A DNA stretch of 6,771 nt from Thermodesulfobacteriota bacterium (GCA_028275295.1 JAPWUY010000101.1:1-6771), one strand, 5' to 3'; numbered from the stretch's first letter, positions 1-5,769 are shown. Notes: a model not told the origin generated them from the sequence alone. Numbers and translations are program-made.

Positions 1-127
1 CCACAGAAGCCAGATAGCGGACCCTGAGCAAATGGAAAAGTTCTTGAGATTGAGATTCGAGGAAGCGGGAAAGAGGGTGGGTGTCCCCTATGCAGAGCCA
101 TTCAGAAGACTCACCTTCCCCTGGTAA
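1..127 (+). CDS. C-terminal end of an unidentified protein (partial, 5' end outside window)
   Basis: An open frame enters from the left edge (first full codon at base 2) and ends at TAA 125-127, giving 41 residues. The sequence is amphipathic and looks like real protein: DPEQMEKFLRLRFEEAGKRV followed by GVPYAEPFRRLTFPW. No stop occurs before 125, and the charged helix followed by a Pro/aromatic tail is typical of a folded C-terminus. I do not recognise the family and assign no function. It is the only plus-strand gene supported in the window and converges with the minus-strand tRNA operon; the hairpin at 281-302 may serve both. A chance open frame of this length is possible, so confidence is moderate. 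Confidence 0.5.
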   Translation, partial: HRSQIADPEQMEKFLRLRFEEAGKRVGVPYAEPFRRLTFPW

Positions 128-270
128 GTCCCTCGGAGATGAGGGGAGGCCTTGGAAAGAAGCTTCTGAGATCCCCTTTGACCATCGCTCACGGCCGCCC
201 GCTGAGGTGTAGGGATCCGAGGAGTGGTCTTTCCCCTTCTATCGCTTGCGGTAGATGCCTCTGGGAACGC

Positions 271-302
271 AAAAAATTTAGGGGACCCGCTTCGGGTCCC
301 CC
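271..302 (-). terminator. Intrinsic terminator of the tRNA operon (possibly bidirectional)
   Basis: GGGGACCCG (281-289) pairs perfectly with CGGGTCCCC (293-301) around a 3-nt loop, a 9-bp GC-rich stem. Read on the minus strand it is followed by TAAATTTTTT (280-271), a classic U-tract. It sits 11 nt beyond the 3' end of tRNA-Lys. On the plus strand it is followed by a weaker T-rich stretch (303-313), so it may also end the transcript of the partial plus-strand gene. Confidence 0.88.
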
Positions 303-312
303 ATTTTCTTCT

Positions 313-389
313 TGGTGAGCGGCGAAGGAATCGAACCTTCAACCTACGGATTAAGAGTCCGTTGCTCTGCCTGATTGAGCTAGCCGCCC
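313..389 (-). tRNA. tRNA-Lys (anticodon CTT)
   Basis: On the minus strand this folds as a complete cloverleaf. The acceptor GGGCGGC pairs with GCCGCTC (one G-T), followed by discriminator A and an encoded CCA (313-315). The D arm is GCTC/GAGC, the anticodon stem ACGGA/TCCGT closes loop CTCTTAA, and the T arm GAAGG/CCTTC closes loop TTCGATT. The anticodon CTT reads AAG (Lys). It is the last of three tRNAs in the operon, directly before the terminator. Confidence 0.96.
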
Positions 390-422
390 TCCGTATTTGC
401 CGGTGCACCCTTCAGAAATTTT

Positions 423-499
<77 letters not shown>

Positions 500-569
500 C
501 CCGCTCGAGCTGTGAAAGCCAGTATCCAACCCCCTTCTCTTTCCCTCCTTTGGCCCTTCTTCCGAGGGT

Positions 570-647
570 TGGGGTGAGTGAAGGGACTCGAACCCTCGAC
601 CCCCAGGGCCACAACCTGGTGCTCTGGCCAGCTGAGCTACACTCACC
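570..647 (-). tRNA. tRNA-His (anticodon GTG), with encoded G-1
   Basis: Minus-strand cloverleaf. The acceptor GTGAGTG pairs with CACTCAC. The base before it is G (position 647), and the discriminator is C (573), giving the G-1:C73 pair that marks bacterial tRNA-His. CCA is encoded (570-572). The anticodon stem CCAGG/CCTGG closes loop TTGTGGC, and the T arm is GAGGG/CCCTT. Anticodon GTG reads His. It is the first gene of the tRNA operon, about 60 nt after the promoter. Confidence 0.96.
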
Positions 648-707
648 GTCACAAATTTCTCAAAGCCCGAGCCCTGAGCCGCCCGGCTCCGCCCATGCGC
701 ACTTGTT

Positions 708-736
708 ATCATAAGACGCACCTTCTCAAAAAGCAA
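708..736 (-). promoter_or_regulatory. Sigma70-type promoter of the tRNA operon
   Basis: On the minus strand, -35 TTGCTT (736-731) is separated by exactly 17 nt from -10 TATGAT (713-708). The predicted start is near 700, giving a leader of about 55 nt before tRNA-His. No other promoter-like pair is as good between the cytochrome gene and the tRNAs. Confidence 0.75.
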
Positions 737-788
737 GCCTGAGGAGCCATGAAGTACTCTGATCTCCCCCGGATCGAGGTACAGGGAT

Positions 789-813
789 GGCTCCCTCCTT
801 CAGGGAGGCTTTT
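789..813 (+). terminator. Weak terminator-like hairpin, plus-strand orientation
   Basis: GGCTCCCT (789-796) and AGGGAGGC (802-809) form an 8-bp stem with one G-G mismatch and a 5-nt loop, followed by TTTT (810-813). No plus-strand gene ends here, so if functional it would stop antisense transcription entering the iron operon from the tRNA side. Support is weak. Confidence 0.3.
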
Positions 814-815
814 GT

Positions 816-872
816 CAAGATCCTCCTGCGGGCCCTGCGGCTTTGTCTCCTTCTTCGCAGCAGGAGATCTTG
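816..872. repeat. Imperfect inverted repeat downstream of the cytochrome gene
   Basis: CAAGATCCTCCTGC (816-829) matches the reverse complement of GCAGGAGATCTTG (860-872) apart from one extra base in the left arm. The 30-nt centre is itself GC-rich. In the minus-strand transcript it would form a 13-bp bulged stem in the 3' UTR of the iron operon, either protecting the RNA end or helping termination. No T tract follows. Confidence 0.55.
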
Positions 873-918
873 GGAAGTCCTCAGCCCCACGACACTCAAT
901 GGATTCACTGGTCCAGGT

Positions 919-1380
919 CTAGTACCGGACCTTTATGGCCTCGAGCTCCTCTTTGGATATCTCTCGCCATCGCTTGAGGGTCCAGTTCCCGACCCAGCGT
1001 TTGAACATAGCCAGGTTTTCCTGTCGCTCCTCCTCTGTGTTACCGAGATATTGGTACATGTTGCCCGGTTTTCCATCCCCAGTGTTCTTGCCGTCATCTA
1101 GCCTTCTCATGATGGCGCCCGTGTCCGGCCATCCAACGAAAAATATCAGGTAGGTGTAGCTATCCATCCTGGGGCCCTTGTCTTCTCGCTTGTACCTTTC
1201 CATCTCACTTTTGAACTCGGGATACTCGGGCGAGGTCGAGCCGTGGCAGGCCAAACATTTTGCGTCGAAGATGGGTTTGATGTGCGCCTTATAGCCAACC
1301 TCATCTGCGTAGGCGCATGACAGACCGAGTAGGAGGACCAAAACCGACGAATAGATAGCGCTCCTCCATGTGACACTCAT
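919..1380 (-). CDS. Exported monoheme c-type cytochrome, last gene of the iron operon
   Basis: A 153-residue protein. It begins with a signal peptide (residues 1 to about 25: basic WRS, hydrophobic SSVLVLLLGL, then a probable cleavage after CAYA), so it should act in the periplasm. A single heme-attachment motif CLACH lies at residues 42-46. Met108, in GNMYQYLG, is the best candidate for the distal ligand. The C-terminal half is rich in Glu, Arg and Trp. The start at ATG 1378-1380 is chosen because AGGAGG lies 8 nt upstream and the signal peptide begins there; the longer frame from a TTG at 1428 would bury the signal sequence. It follows the beta-barrel gene by 61 nt with no visible promoter, so it is probably co-transcribed with feoAB. 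A role in electron transfer to iron is an inference from context. The family looks like uncharacterised cytochromes of Desulfobacterota. Confidence 0.85.
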   Translation of the reverse strand: MSVTWRSAIYSSVLVLLLGLSCAYADEVGYKAHIKPIFDAKCLACHGSTSPEYPEFKSEMERYKREDKGPRMDSYTYLIFFVGWPDTGAIMRRLDDGKNTGDGKPGNMYQYLGNTEEERQENLAMFKRWVGNWTLKRWREISKEELEAIKVRY

Positions 1381-1441
1381 TTCATGAACCTCCTTTCTGG
1401 ATATTGGTTTGGGGCTTAGCGCCTCCAAGATCTCCCGTCAT

Positions 1442-2268
1442 CTAAAACCTCCAAGCAATGCCTGCCAGGATCGAGTAGTCTCCCTCCGATTTGGTGAGAC
1501 CTTTTTTCACACCCACATCCACATCCAGGTTCTCTCTCAGGGAGTAGATGAGCCCGCCCAGGATAAAGGCAGCGGGAGTCGGGGAGTCCCTTTCGGAAGC
1601 ACGCTCCACTCCCACATTGGCCACGGCCCTTAAACCCTTCACCAACTCCCATTCAGAGGCCATGGAGGCATGCCAGAGGTCCTCTTTTTCTCCAACAGCG
1701 TTTTCGTTTCTGAGATAGCCGATTGAGATGAAAGGCCCACGCTTCTATTTCCTTGGTGGTGATCAAGAACAGGGATGGCGAAACCCTGCCTGAGCCCAGG
1801 CCCTTGTCTCGGTCCCCGGTTGGGATCGTGATTCCTGGTTTGAGGGCGAGGCTCCAACCCGACTCCTCGAAGAACCTCCATTTCAGCTCCACCGACACGT
1901 CGGATACCCCGGCTTGCGAACTCCTGGATCCCCGCTCCTTGGTCCTCACGTGTAGGTAGGGAACGCCTACCACAAGGTCCATGTTGTCCAAAACCCCGTA
2001 ACTGATAATGGTCCCTATCTGGAAGCTGTCTTCCGTGGCCCAGCTGTGGTCATCATGAGTGAGAATATTCGCCGTTGACCTCAATCTGAAACTTCCCTTC
2101 ACCCTGAGTGGCCGCATCGTCGGTAATCAACGGATGAGCGGCAAAAGCAGGAAGGCAAAAGAGAACCACCAATACCTGGGCAAGAAGGAACATCCCCATG
2201 TCTCGAACGATGCCGGGAATCCCACATGCACAGAGACGCCTTCTTTCCACGACCGGACTCAGCCTCAT
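1442..2268 (-). pseudogene. Outer-membrane beta-barrel 'transporter' (MetA-pathway type), two frameshifts
   Basis: Three overlapping frames together spell one outer-membrane protein of about 275 residues, of the putative MetA-pathway of phenol degradation family. The first frame (from ATG 2268, AGGAGG 6 nt upstream) carries a signal peptide ending CLPAFA and the family motif HPLITDDAATQG; it stops near 2053. The second (about 2050 to 1720) carries SYGVLDNMDLVVGVPY, ELKWRFFEESG and KPGITIPTGDRDKGLG. The third (about 1723 to 1442) carries GYLRNENAVGEKEDLWH, WELVKGLRAVANVG, FILGGLIYSLRENLDVDVG and the terminal aromatic ILAGIAWRF. The breaks lie near 2055-2065 and near 1721; each needs one base skipped or two restored. 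It sits 11 nt after feoA. Either the gene is inactive or the assembly has indels here. The family forms outer-membrane channels; the substrate is unknown. Confidence 0.82.
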
Positions 2269-2279
2269 CTTCAACCTCC

Positions 2280-2617
2280 TCACCTCTCCAAGCGCACGTA
2301 GATACCTTCCGCCATCTCCTCATCAATGGCGAACTGAGTTTCCCCAACCTTGAAGACATAGGAGGGGAACTTTTGGATCATGGTGATCTTGAGGCCGGGC
2401 ATGGCTCCCATGGCCATGAGCTTTCGGAGGCGTCCCTCCTCCTCGGTGGCCAGATAAGCTATGGTCCGTCTCTCATTTGCCTCGAGCTCCTTCAGCGGGC
2501 AGACGAACTGCGAGACCTCTCTTTCGGCCAGGCCCAGTGGGACATTCGCCTTTTCCTTCTCCACGACACCCACTCCCATGGTCTCGAGTATTTTTTGTCC
2601 CGTTCTGTGAGTTTCAT
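2280..2617 (-). CDS. feoA: FeoA, ferrous iron transport accessory protein; 5' end frame-broken at an A6 tract
   Basis: The uninterrupted frame from ATG 2577-2579 gives 99 residues with a complete SH3-like FeoA domain (residues about 29-99): PLKELEANERRTIAYL, EEGRLRKLMAMGAMPGLKIT, then FAIDEEMAEGIYVRL. FeoA-type proteins bind the cytoplasmic side of FeoB and are needed for Fe(II) uptake. That ATG has no Shine-Dalgarno sequence. A better start, ATG 2617-2615, overlaps the stop of the preceding gene (ATGA) behind GGAGGAGG. It opens MKLTERDKK and joins the FeoA frame (KILETMGVG) only if the A6 run at 2596-2591 were A7 or the ribosome slipped back by one. The repaired protein would be 112 residues. 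The given span includes this probable original start. Placement after feoB, rather than before it, is the reverse of the classical feoAB order. Confidence 0.85.
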
Positions 2618-2787
2618 TTCCTCCTCCTCCATGATTTCAAGCGTTTGATCCAGTGAGGCTCCCGGGGCATCTCGTATCCGCAGTGGGGACAGCGGAGCAT
2701 CTGACAACTTTTTGCGAAGGGGCAGACGGTGCATCCCTTCCGGGCCTGTTCCTCCTCGAACTCTCTCCCGCAAAAAGGACATCTCAT
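2614..2787 (-). CDS. Small seven-cysteine zinc-ribbon-like protein coupled to feoB
   Basis: A 57-residue frame that starts inside the feoB stop codon (ATGA overlap, ATG 2787-2785) and ends in another ATGA overlap with the probable original feoA start. It has three Cys clusters: CPFC (residues 3-6), C-x2-C-x5-C (19-28) and CPHC (33-36), then a basic, Trp-containing tail (HWIKRLKSWRRRK). The paired CxxC motifs 27 residues apart can form a zinc ribbon or rubredoxin-like knuckle; the three middle cysteines could bind a second metal or be redox active. There is no membrane segment, so it is probably cytoplasmic. The tight overlaps imply translational coupling and a role in the Feo system, perhaps as a metal sensor or FeoB partner, but no function is known to me. 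It is unlike FeoC (winged helix). Confidence 0.85.
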   Translation of the reverse strand: MRCPFCGREFEEEQARKGCTVCPFAKSCQMLRCPHCGYEMPREPHWIKRLKSWRRRK

Positions 2788-4799
2788 TGGCTTACTCCCA
2801 GGGATCTCAAAATCAGGTTGACCGTGTATCCCGTCCCGAAAGAGAAGAACAGGACAAAAAGAGAGAGTCCGATCCCTACCCTTGCCCCCCTCTCCTTGAC
2901 ATTTATGAGGAACTGGGCCACACAGGGCACGAACAGGGTCAGGGTTACCGCAGCGACCACCAGTTGCGCCTCCCCCAGGAGCCCCATCTGCTTCATGTCG
3001 TAAAAACCTGCGGCGCCGTAGTCCCTTCTGAAGAAACCGAAGAGAAATGCCACTGCAGCTTGGTCGGGAAGACCCATTAGCCTGACCGGATGCTCCAAGG
3101 CGCTCACAGCCAGGCCGAAAAGCCCCGTGATCTGGCCCATCCAGATGAAGATGCTGGCCAGGATGAACATGGGGAAGATCTCCTTGAAGTACCAGTGCAC
3201 GCGGCTGTATGTCTTGACCAGCACGTTGGCGGCCCTTGGAAGGCGCAGAGGGGGAATCTCCATGTAGAAAGAGGGCCTCTCACCGGGCATGACCTTGCTG
3301 GAGAGAAACCCGACGAGGAGAAAGACGAACCCGACCACCCCCAGCCAGATCCATAGCCCGGTGACGCTTCCCTCGAACAGGGCCAGGATCACGCCCAGTT
3401 GAGCCGAACATGGCACGGCGAGGGCGAGGAGAAGGGTGGCGATCACCCGCTCACGGAGGCTTGGGAGGGTCCTGGTCACCAGGGTGGCCATGGTATCGCA
3501 GCCCAAGCCCAGGACCATGGGAATCACGGCCCTGCCCGTAAGCCCGATGGCCTTGAACAACCGATCCGTTAACAGGGACAGCCTGGGCAGGTACCCCGTG
3601 TCCTCCAGGAGGGAGAAGACGAGGAAAAAGGTTGCCACAATGGGCAGTATGAGGGCAACCGCGTACCGAACCCCAAGGGTGATCACGCCGTACTCACCGA
3701 CCAGGAGATCCTGCAAGGGCTTCCATGGAAGGACCGATATCACCAGGTCTGTGACCCAGGGATTGATGTTCTCCTCGAAGAGCGTCCCTTCCAGGAAATC
3801 CACCAGCACACCTGCCCCGAAATCCCCCACGAACCAGTAGACTCCGTAGTACAGAACCGCCAGGAGAATGGGTATCCCTGTCCAGGGGGAGATCATCCTG
3901 CGGCTGAGCCACTCCACCCAACCCTGTCCCATCCCTGGAGAGAATCGAGCGGCCTCTCGAACAAGCCGCGATGCAAGCTGCTGCCTTGCCAAAGCCAGCT
4001 CATAGGAGATGGGATGGGGAAAGCGGCCCTTGAGACCCTCAAGCAGGGAGGCGATCTGGGGGAAGTCTCTCTCCTTTTCGGCCGCAAGGGCCGTGGCCTC
4101 ATGGTCGCCCTGAAGGAGCAGGGCGGCCAGGCTTCTCCGGGAGATGGGGTAAGCCTCCTCGAGCATGGCCTCCACGCGGCCCAGCAGCTCCTCAAGGGGC
4201 CCCTCGTAGTGCACATGAGAAGGATGCGAACCTCTGGGTGCCTCAAGAATAGCCCTTTTCAGCTCCTCTATGCCCTGGCCGGTGGTAGAGACTGTGGCGA
4301 TCACAGGAATCCTTAAATTCTTTCTCAGTGCGGAGAGATCGAATCGGACACCTAGCCTCTCTGCCTCGTCCATCATGTTCAGTACGAGGATCAAAGGAAG
4401 CCCGGTCTCCAGAAGCTGGAGCGTGAGGGGAAGCATGCGTTCCAGATTCTTGGCATCCACCACGTGGAGTATCAGATCAGGGCTCTCTCGCAGCAGGATC
4501 GATCGGGCCACCTTCTCCTCCTCAGTGATGGGGAGCAAGGAGTACATCCCCGGGGTGTCTATGAACTCGAAGCCTTCCTCTCCGATTGTGCCCCTGGCCC
4601 TGTACACCTCGACGGTGGTGCCTGGGTAGTTGGAGACCGTAACATATGTCCCGGTGAGCCTATGGAACAGAACGCTCTTCCCCACGTTGGGGCTTCCCAC
4701 CAAAGCGATCCTCTTTTTCTCCTTTTCCAAGATGTGAGCCTGCTTTGCGCGGCGCTCCCTCCAGTGCAGCCGCTCCAGGATGTGAACAGCCGAGCCCAT
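2784..4799 (-). CDS. feoB: FeoB, Fe(II) transporter with N-terminal GTPase domain
   Basis: A 671-residue inner-membrane protein that imports ferrous iron. The cytoplasmic G domain has G1 GSPNVGKS (residues 35-42), G2 NYPGTT (57-62), G3 DTPG (81-84), G4 NMMD (141-144) and G5 near STTGQG (171-176). A helical insertion follows (about 200-290), then the membrane part from about 305. Gate 1 has GLGCDTMATLVTR (431-443) and VPCSAQ (462-467); gate 2 has FGFFRRDYGAAGF (587-599) and FVPCVAQF (623-630). Cys434, Cys464 and Cys626 are the likely pore cysteines. Gate 1 lacks the usual NVPA after GxGC. A 30-residue basic extension precedes the G domain. The start is supported by GGAG 7 nt before ATG 4797-4799. 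A Fur-box-like palindrome lies between this gene and fur. The length is normal and the frame intact. Confidence 0.97.
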   Translation of the reverse strand: MGSAVHILERLHWRERRAKQAHILEKEKKRIALVGSPNVGKSVLFHRLTGTYVTVSNYPGTTVEVYRARGTIGEEGFEFIDTPGMYSLLPITEEEKVARSILLRESPDLILHVVDAKNLERMLPLTLQLLETGLPLILVLNMMDEAERLGVRFDLSALRKNLRIPVIATVSTTGQGIEELKRAILEAPRGSHPSHVHYEGPLEELLGRVEAMLEEAYPISRRSLAALLLQGDHEATALAAEKERDFPQIASLLEGLKGRFPHPISYELALARQQLASRLVREAARFSPGMGQGWVEWLSRRMISPWTGIPILLAVLYYGVYWFVGDFGAGVLVDFLEGTLFEENINPWVTDLVISVLPWKPLQDLLVGEYGVITLGVRYAVALILPIVATFFLVFSLLEDTGYLPRLSLLTDRLFKAIGLTGRAVIPMVLGLGCDTMATLVTRTLPSLRERVIATLLLALAVPCSAQLGVILALFEGSVTGLWIWLGVVGFVFLLVGFLSSKVMPGERPSFYMEIPPLRLPRAANVLVKTYSRVHWYFKEIFPMFILASIFIWMGQITGLFGLAVSALEHPVRLMGLPDQAAVAFLFGFFRRDYGAAGFYDMKQMGLLGEAQLVVAAVTLTLFVPCVAQFLINVKERGARVGIGLSLFVLFFSFGTGYTVNLILRSLGVSQ

Positions 4800-4819
4800 C
4801 CCGCTTCTCCTTTCTAAAG

Positions 4820-4838
4820 ATTGAGACTCAGTCTCAAT
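4820..4838. promoter_or_regulatory. Fur-box-like palindrome in front of feoB
   Basis: ATTGAGACTCAGTCTCAAT is a 9-1-9 perfect palindrome, 21 nt before the feoB start. It shares ATTGAGAC-N3-GTCTCAAT with the element upstream of fur. The position, the symmetry and the adjacent fur and feoB genes make it a likely Fur operator. I could not define a convincing -35/-10 pair here, so it may be an internal operator or roadblock, or control a promoter with weak elements. Confidence 0.8.
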
Positions 4839-4853
4839 TGCATCCCAAAAAAA

Positions 4854-5282
4854 TCACCTGCACCCTTCGCAATACCCATAGATCTCGACGAGCACTTTCT
4901 CAGGTCGGAAGTTCCTTTCCCGGCATATTCTTTCCTGTATCTCTCTCATGGCTTCGTCCTCGAACTCTATGATTTTCCCACATCTGAGACAAATGAGGTG
5001 ATCGTGGCGACTATCTCCGCGCACATGCTCGTAATGGAGATGCTTCTCACCATGGATGACCTCCTTGATGAAGCCCGCCTTTACCAGAAGCGGAAGGGTC
5101 CGATACACAGTCGCTTTTGATACTCGAATCCCTTTCCTCCTCAGACGATAGACTAACTCGTCAGCCTCGAAGTGGCCCTCCAGGATCAACGCCTCCTTCA
5201 GGATTTTCTCCCTCTGCGGAGTCCACTTGAAGCCCCGCTCCTTCAGGTAATCTCGGAAACGAGATATATCCTTAGCAGTCAC
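4854..5282 (-). CDS. fur: Fur-family metal-responsive repressor
   Basis: A 142-residue protein with the full Fur layout. The N-terminal winged helix includes TPQREKIL (21-28) and recognition helix SKATVYRTLPLLVKAG (55-70). The C-terminal dimerisation domain has metal-binding HDHLIC around 93-98 and two structural zinc CxxC motifs: CLRC (98-101) and CEGC (138-141). With Fe(II) as co-repressor, Fur dimers bind palindromes and block transcription. The start is GTG 5280-5282; no ATG lies nearby in frame, and the N-terminus matches the usual family start. The Shine-Dalgarno sequence is weak (GGGGAA about 9 nt upstream). feoB follows after 54 nt. PerR, Zur and Fur are hard to tell apart by sequence; the feoAB context favours Fur. 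Confidence 0.93.
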   Translation of the reverse strand: MTAKDISRFRDYLKERGFKWTPQREKILKEALILEGHFEADELVYRLRRKGIRVSKATVYRTLPLLVKAGFIKEVIHGEKHLHYEHVRGDSRHDHLICLRCGKIIEFEDEAMREIQERICRERNFRPEKVLVEIYGYCEGCR

Positions 5283-5301
5283 TCACGATTCCCCAAGGGC
5301 G

Positions 5302-5324
5302 CAATTGAGACCGCGTCTCAATTG
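5302..5324. promoter_or_regulatory. Fur-box-like palindrome overlapping the fur transcription start
   Basis: Ten-base arms CAATTGAGAC and GTCTCAATTG surround a 3-nt centre (CGC). The inner 19 bp has the same consensus as the site before feoB. It abuts the -10 element of the fur promoter and covers the expected transcription start, the classical place for repression, so fur and the operon behind it are probably autoregulated by iron. Confidence 0.85.
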
Positions 5325-5354
5325 AATATACTTTCTCCCACATATTCATGTCAA
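5325..5354 (-). promoter_or_regulatory. Promoter of the fur-feo operon
   Basis: On the minus strand a perfect -35 TTGACA (5354-5349) is followed after 18 nt by -10 TATATT (5330-5325). Predicted transcription starts near 5318, inside the palindrome, leaving a leader of about 36 nt. This is the strongest promoter in the window and the only clear one for the whole iron operon. Confidence 0.85.
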
Positions 5355-5659
5355 GCCCTTCTTCTTGCACCCATAATCCACCACCAAGCCGCATTTTGCC
5401 CAAATTTCCCTGAGGGCAACGGAACCCCTGCCAGGTCCACCCTCATCCCCCTCCATAACCCTCAAATTGTCCACACACTCCCCATTTGAGCATCGGTCCA
5501 ACCCTGCCCTCCCTTGCCAACCCCCACATGGCTCTGTTCCACCCCGCTCACCTTCATCACCTGCTCTAAATCCAAAAACACAGGCAACCCCCTAAAGGCC
5601 GTCATCCCAGATTCACGCCTCTCCTCTTCATACTGGAATCGAAGCTCTCCTTGTGCCAT
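5346..5659 (-). pseudogene. 5' remnant of an IS1380-like transposase
   Basis: From ATG 5657-5659 the frame reads MAQGELRFQYEEERRESGMT, then GLPVFLDLEQVMKV and GGQGWTDAQM, the N-terminal pattern I associate with IS1380-family DDE transposases. The frame then breaks at about 5482. A second frame resumes with ECVDNLRVMEGDEG, which in intact relatives follows after roughly a dozen residues (LLNLAGG-like), so a small deletion with frame change has occurred. Beyond this the frame to TGA 5346-5348 no longer resembles the family. None of the catalytic DDE region is present; the element is dead. The family name is from memory of sequence patterns. The remnant ends at the fur promoter. Confidence 0.65.
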
Positions 5660-5669
5660 AATCCCTTCA

Positions 5670-5736
5670 CCTCGTTGGTGATAGAATCCTACTGCCACAG
5701 CCATTCTATGATCCTGTAACCACAGGACCAACGAGG
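5670..5736 (-). promoter_or_regulatory. Three-way-junction leader hairpin masking the transposase ribosome binding site
   Basis: Outer 10-bp perfect stem CCTCGTTGGT (5670-5679) with ACCAACGAGG (5727-5736). Two hairpins lie inside: ATAGAAT/ATTCTAT (5681-5687/5703-5709) and CCTGT/ACAGG (5713-5717/5722-5726). In the minus-strand RNA the 3' arm ends in GAGG, the Shine-Dalgarno sequence 10 nt before the transposase ATG. Readthrough transcripts from outside the element would therefore hide the RBS, a strategy known from several insertion sequences. Confidence 0.6.
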
Positions 5737-5743
5737 TCTCTCA

Positions 5744-5769
5744 GTCCCTTTCACGGGTGAATCAGGGAT
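5744..5769. repeat. Palindrome, possible terminus of the IS remnant
   Basis: CCCTTTCAC (5746-5754) and GTGAATCAGGG (5757-5767) form an inverted repeat with a 2-nt bulge, located where methyltransferase similarity stops and the transposase leader begins. It may be the outer end of the insertion sequence. No second copy is visible near 5340, so the other end appears lost. Confidence 0.3.

Larger units (their letters stand above)
737..918. other. Intergenic region with inverted repeats, no gene
   Basis: This region lies between the end of the iron operon and the tRNA promoter. The 60-codon minus-strand frame starting at 908 is rich in arginine runs, has no ribosome binding site and resembles no family, so I do not call it. 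What the region holds is an imperfect long inverted repeat (816-872) and a short stem with a plus-strand T tail (789-813). No intrinsic terminator with a minus-strand T tract follows the cytochrome gene, so termination may be Rho-dependent or depend on the larger stem. Confidence 0.6.

Noticed and set aside
43..60. Repeated TTGAGA resembling half of the Fur box
   Set aside because: It is a direct, not inverted, repeat inside the partial coding sequence.
244..259. Short hairpin CTATCG/CGGTAG on the plus strand as a terminator for the partial gene
   Set aside because: Only 6 bp with one wobble, and no T tract follows.
1381..1428. Longer start (TTG at 1428) for the cytochrome gene
   Set aside because: It would place 16 extra residues before a clear signal peptide; ATG 1380 has an AGGAGG 8 nt upstream.
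2492..2782. 96-codon minus-strand frame across the feoB-feoA junction
   Set aside because: Its bulk is a shadow of the Cys-rich small gene and feoA. Only its part from 2617 to about 2591 is meaningful, as the original feoA start.
3090..4817. Several long plus-strand frames opposite feoB
   Set aside because: Antisense shadows of an intact, strongly conserved gene.
4842..4856. Run of seven T on the minus strand after the fur stop as a terminator
   Set aside because: No stable stem precedes it and feoB follows in the same orientation.
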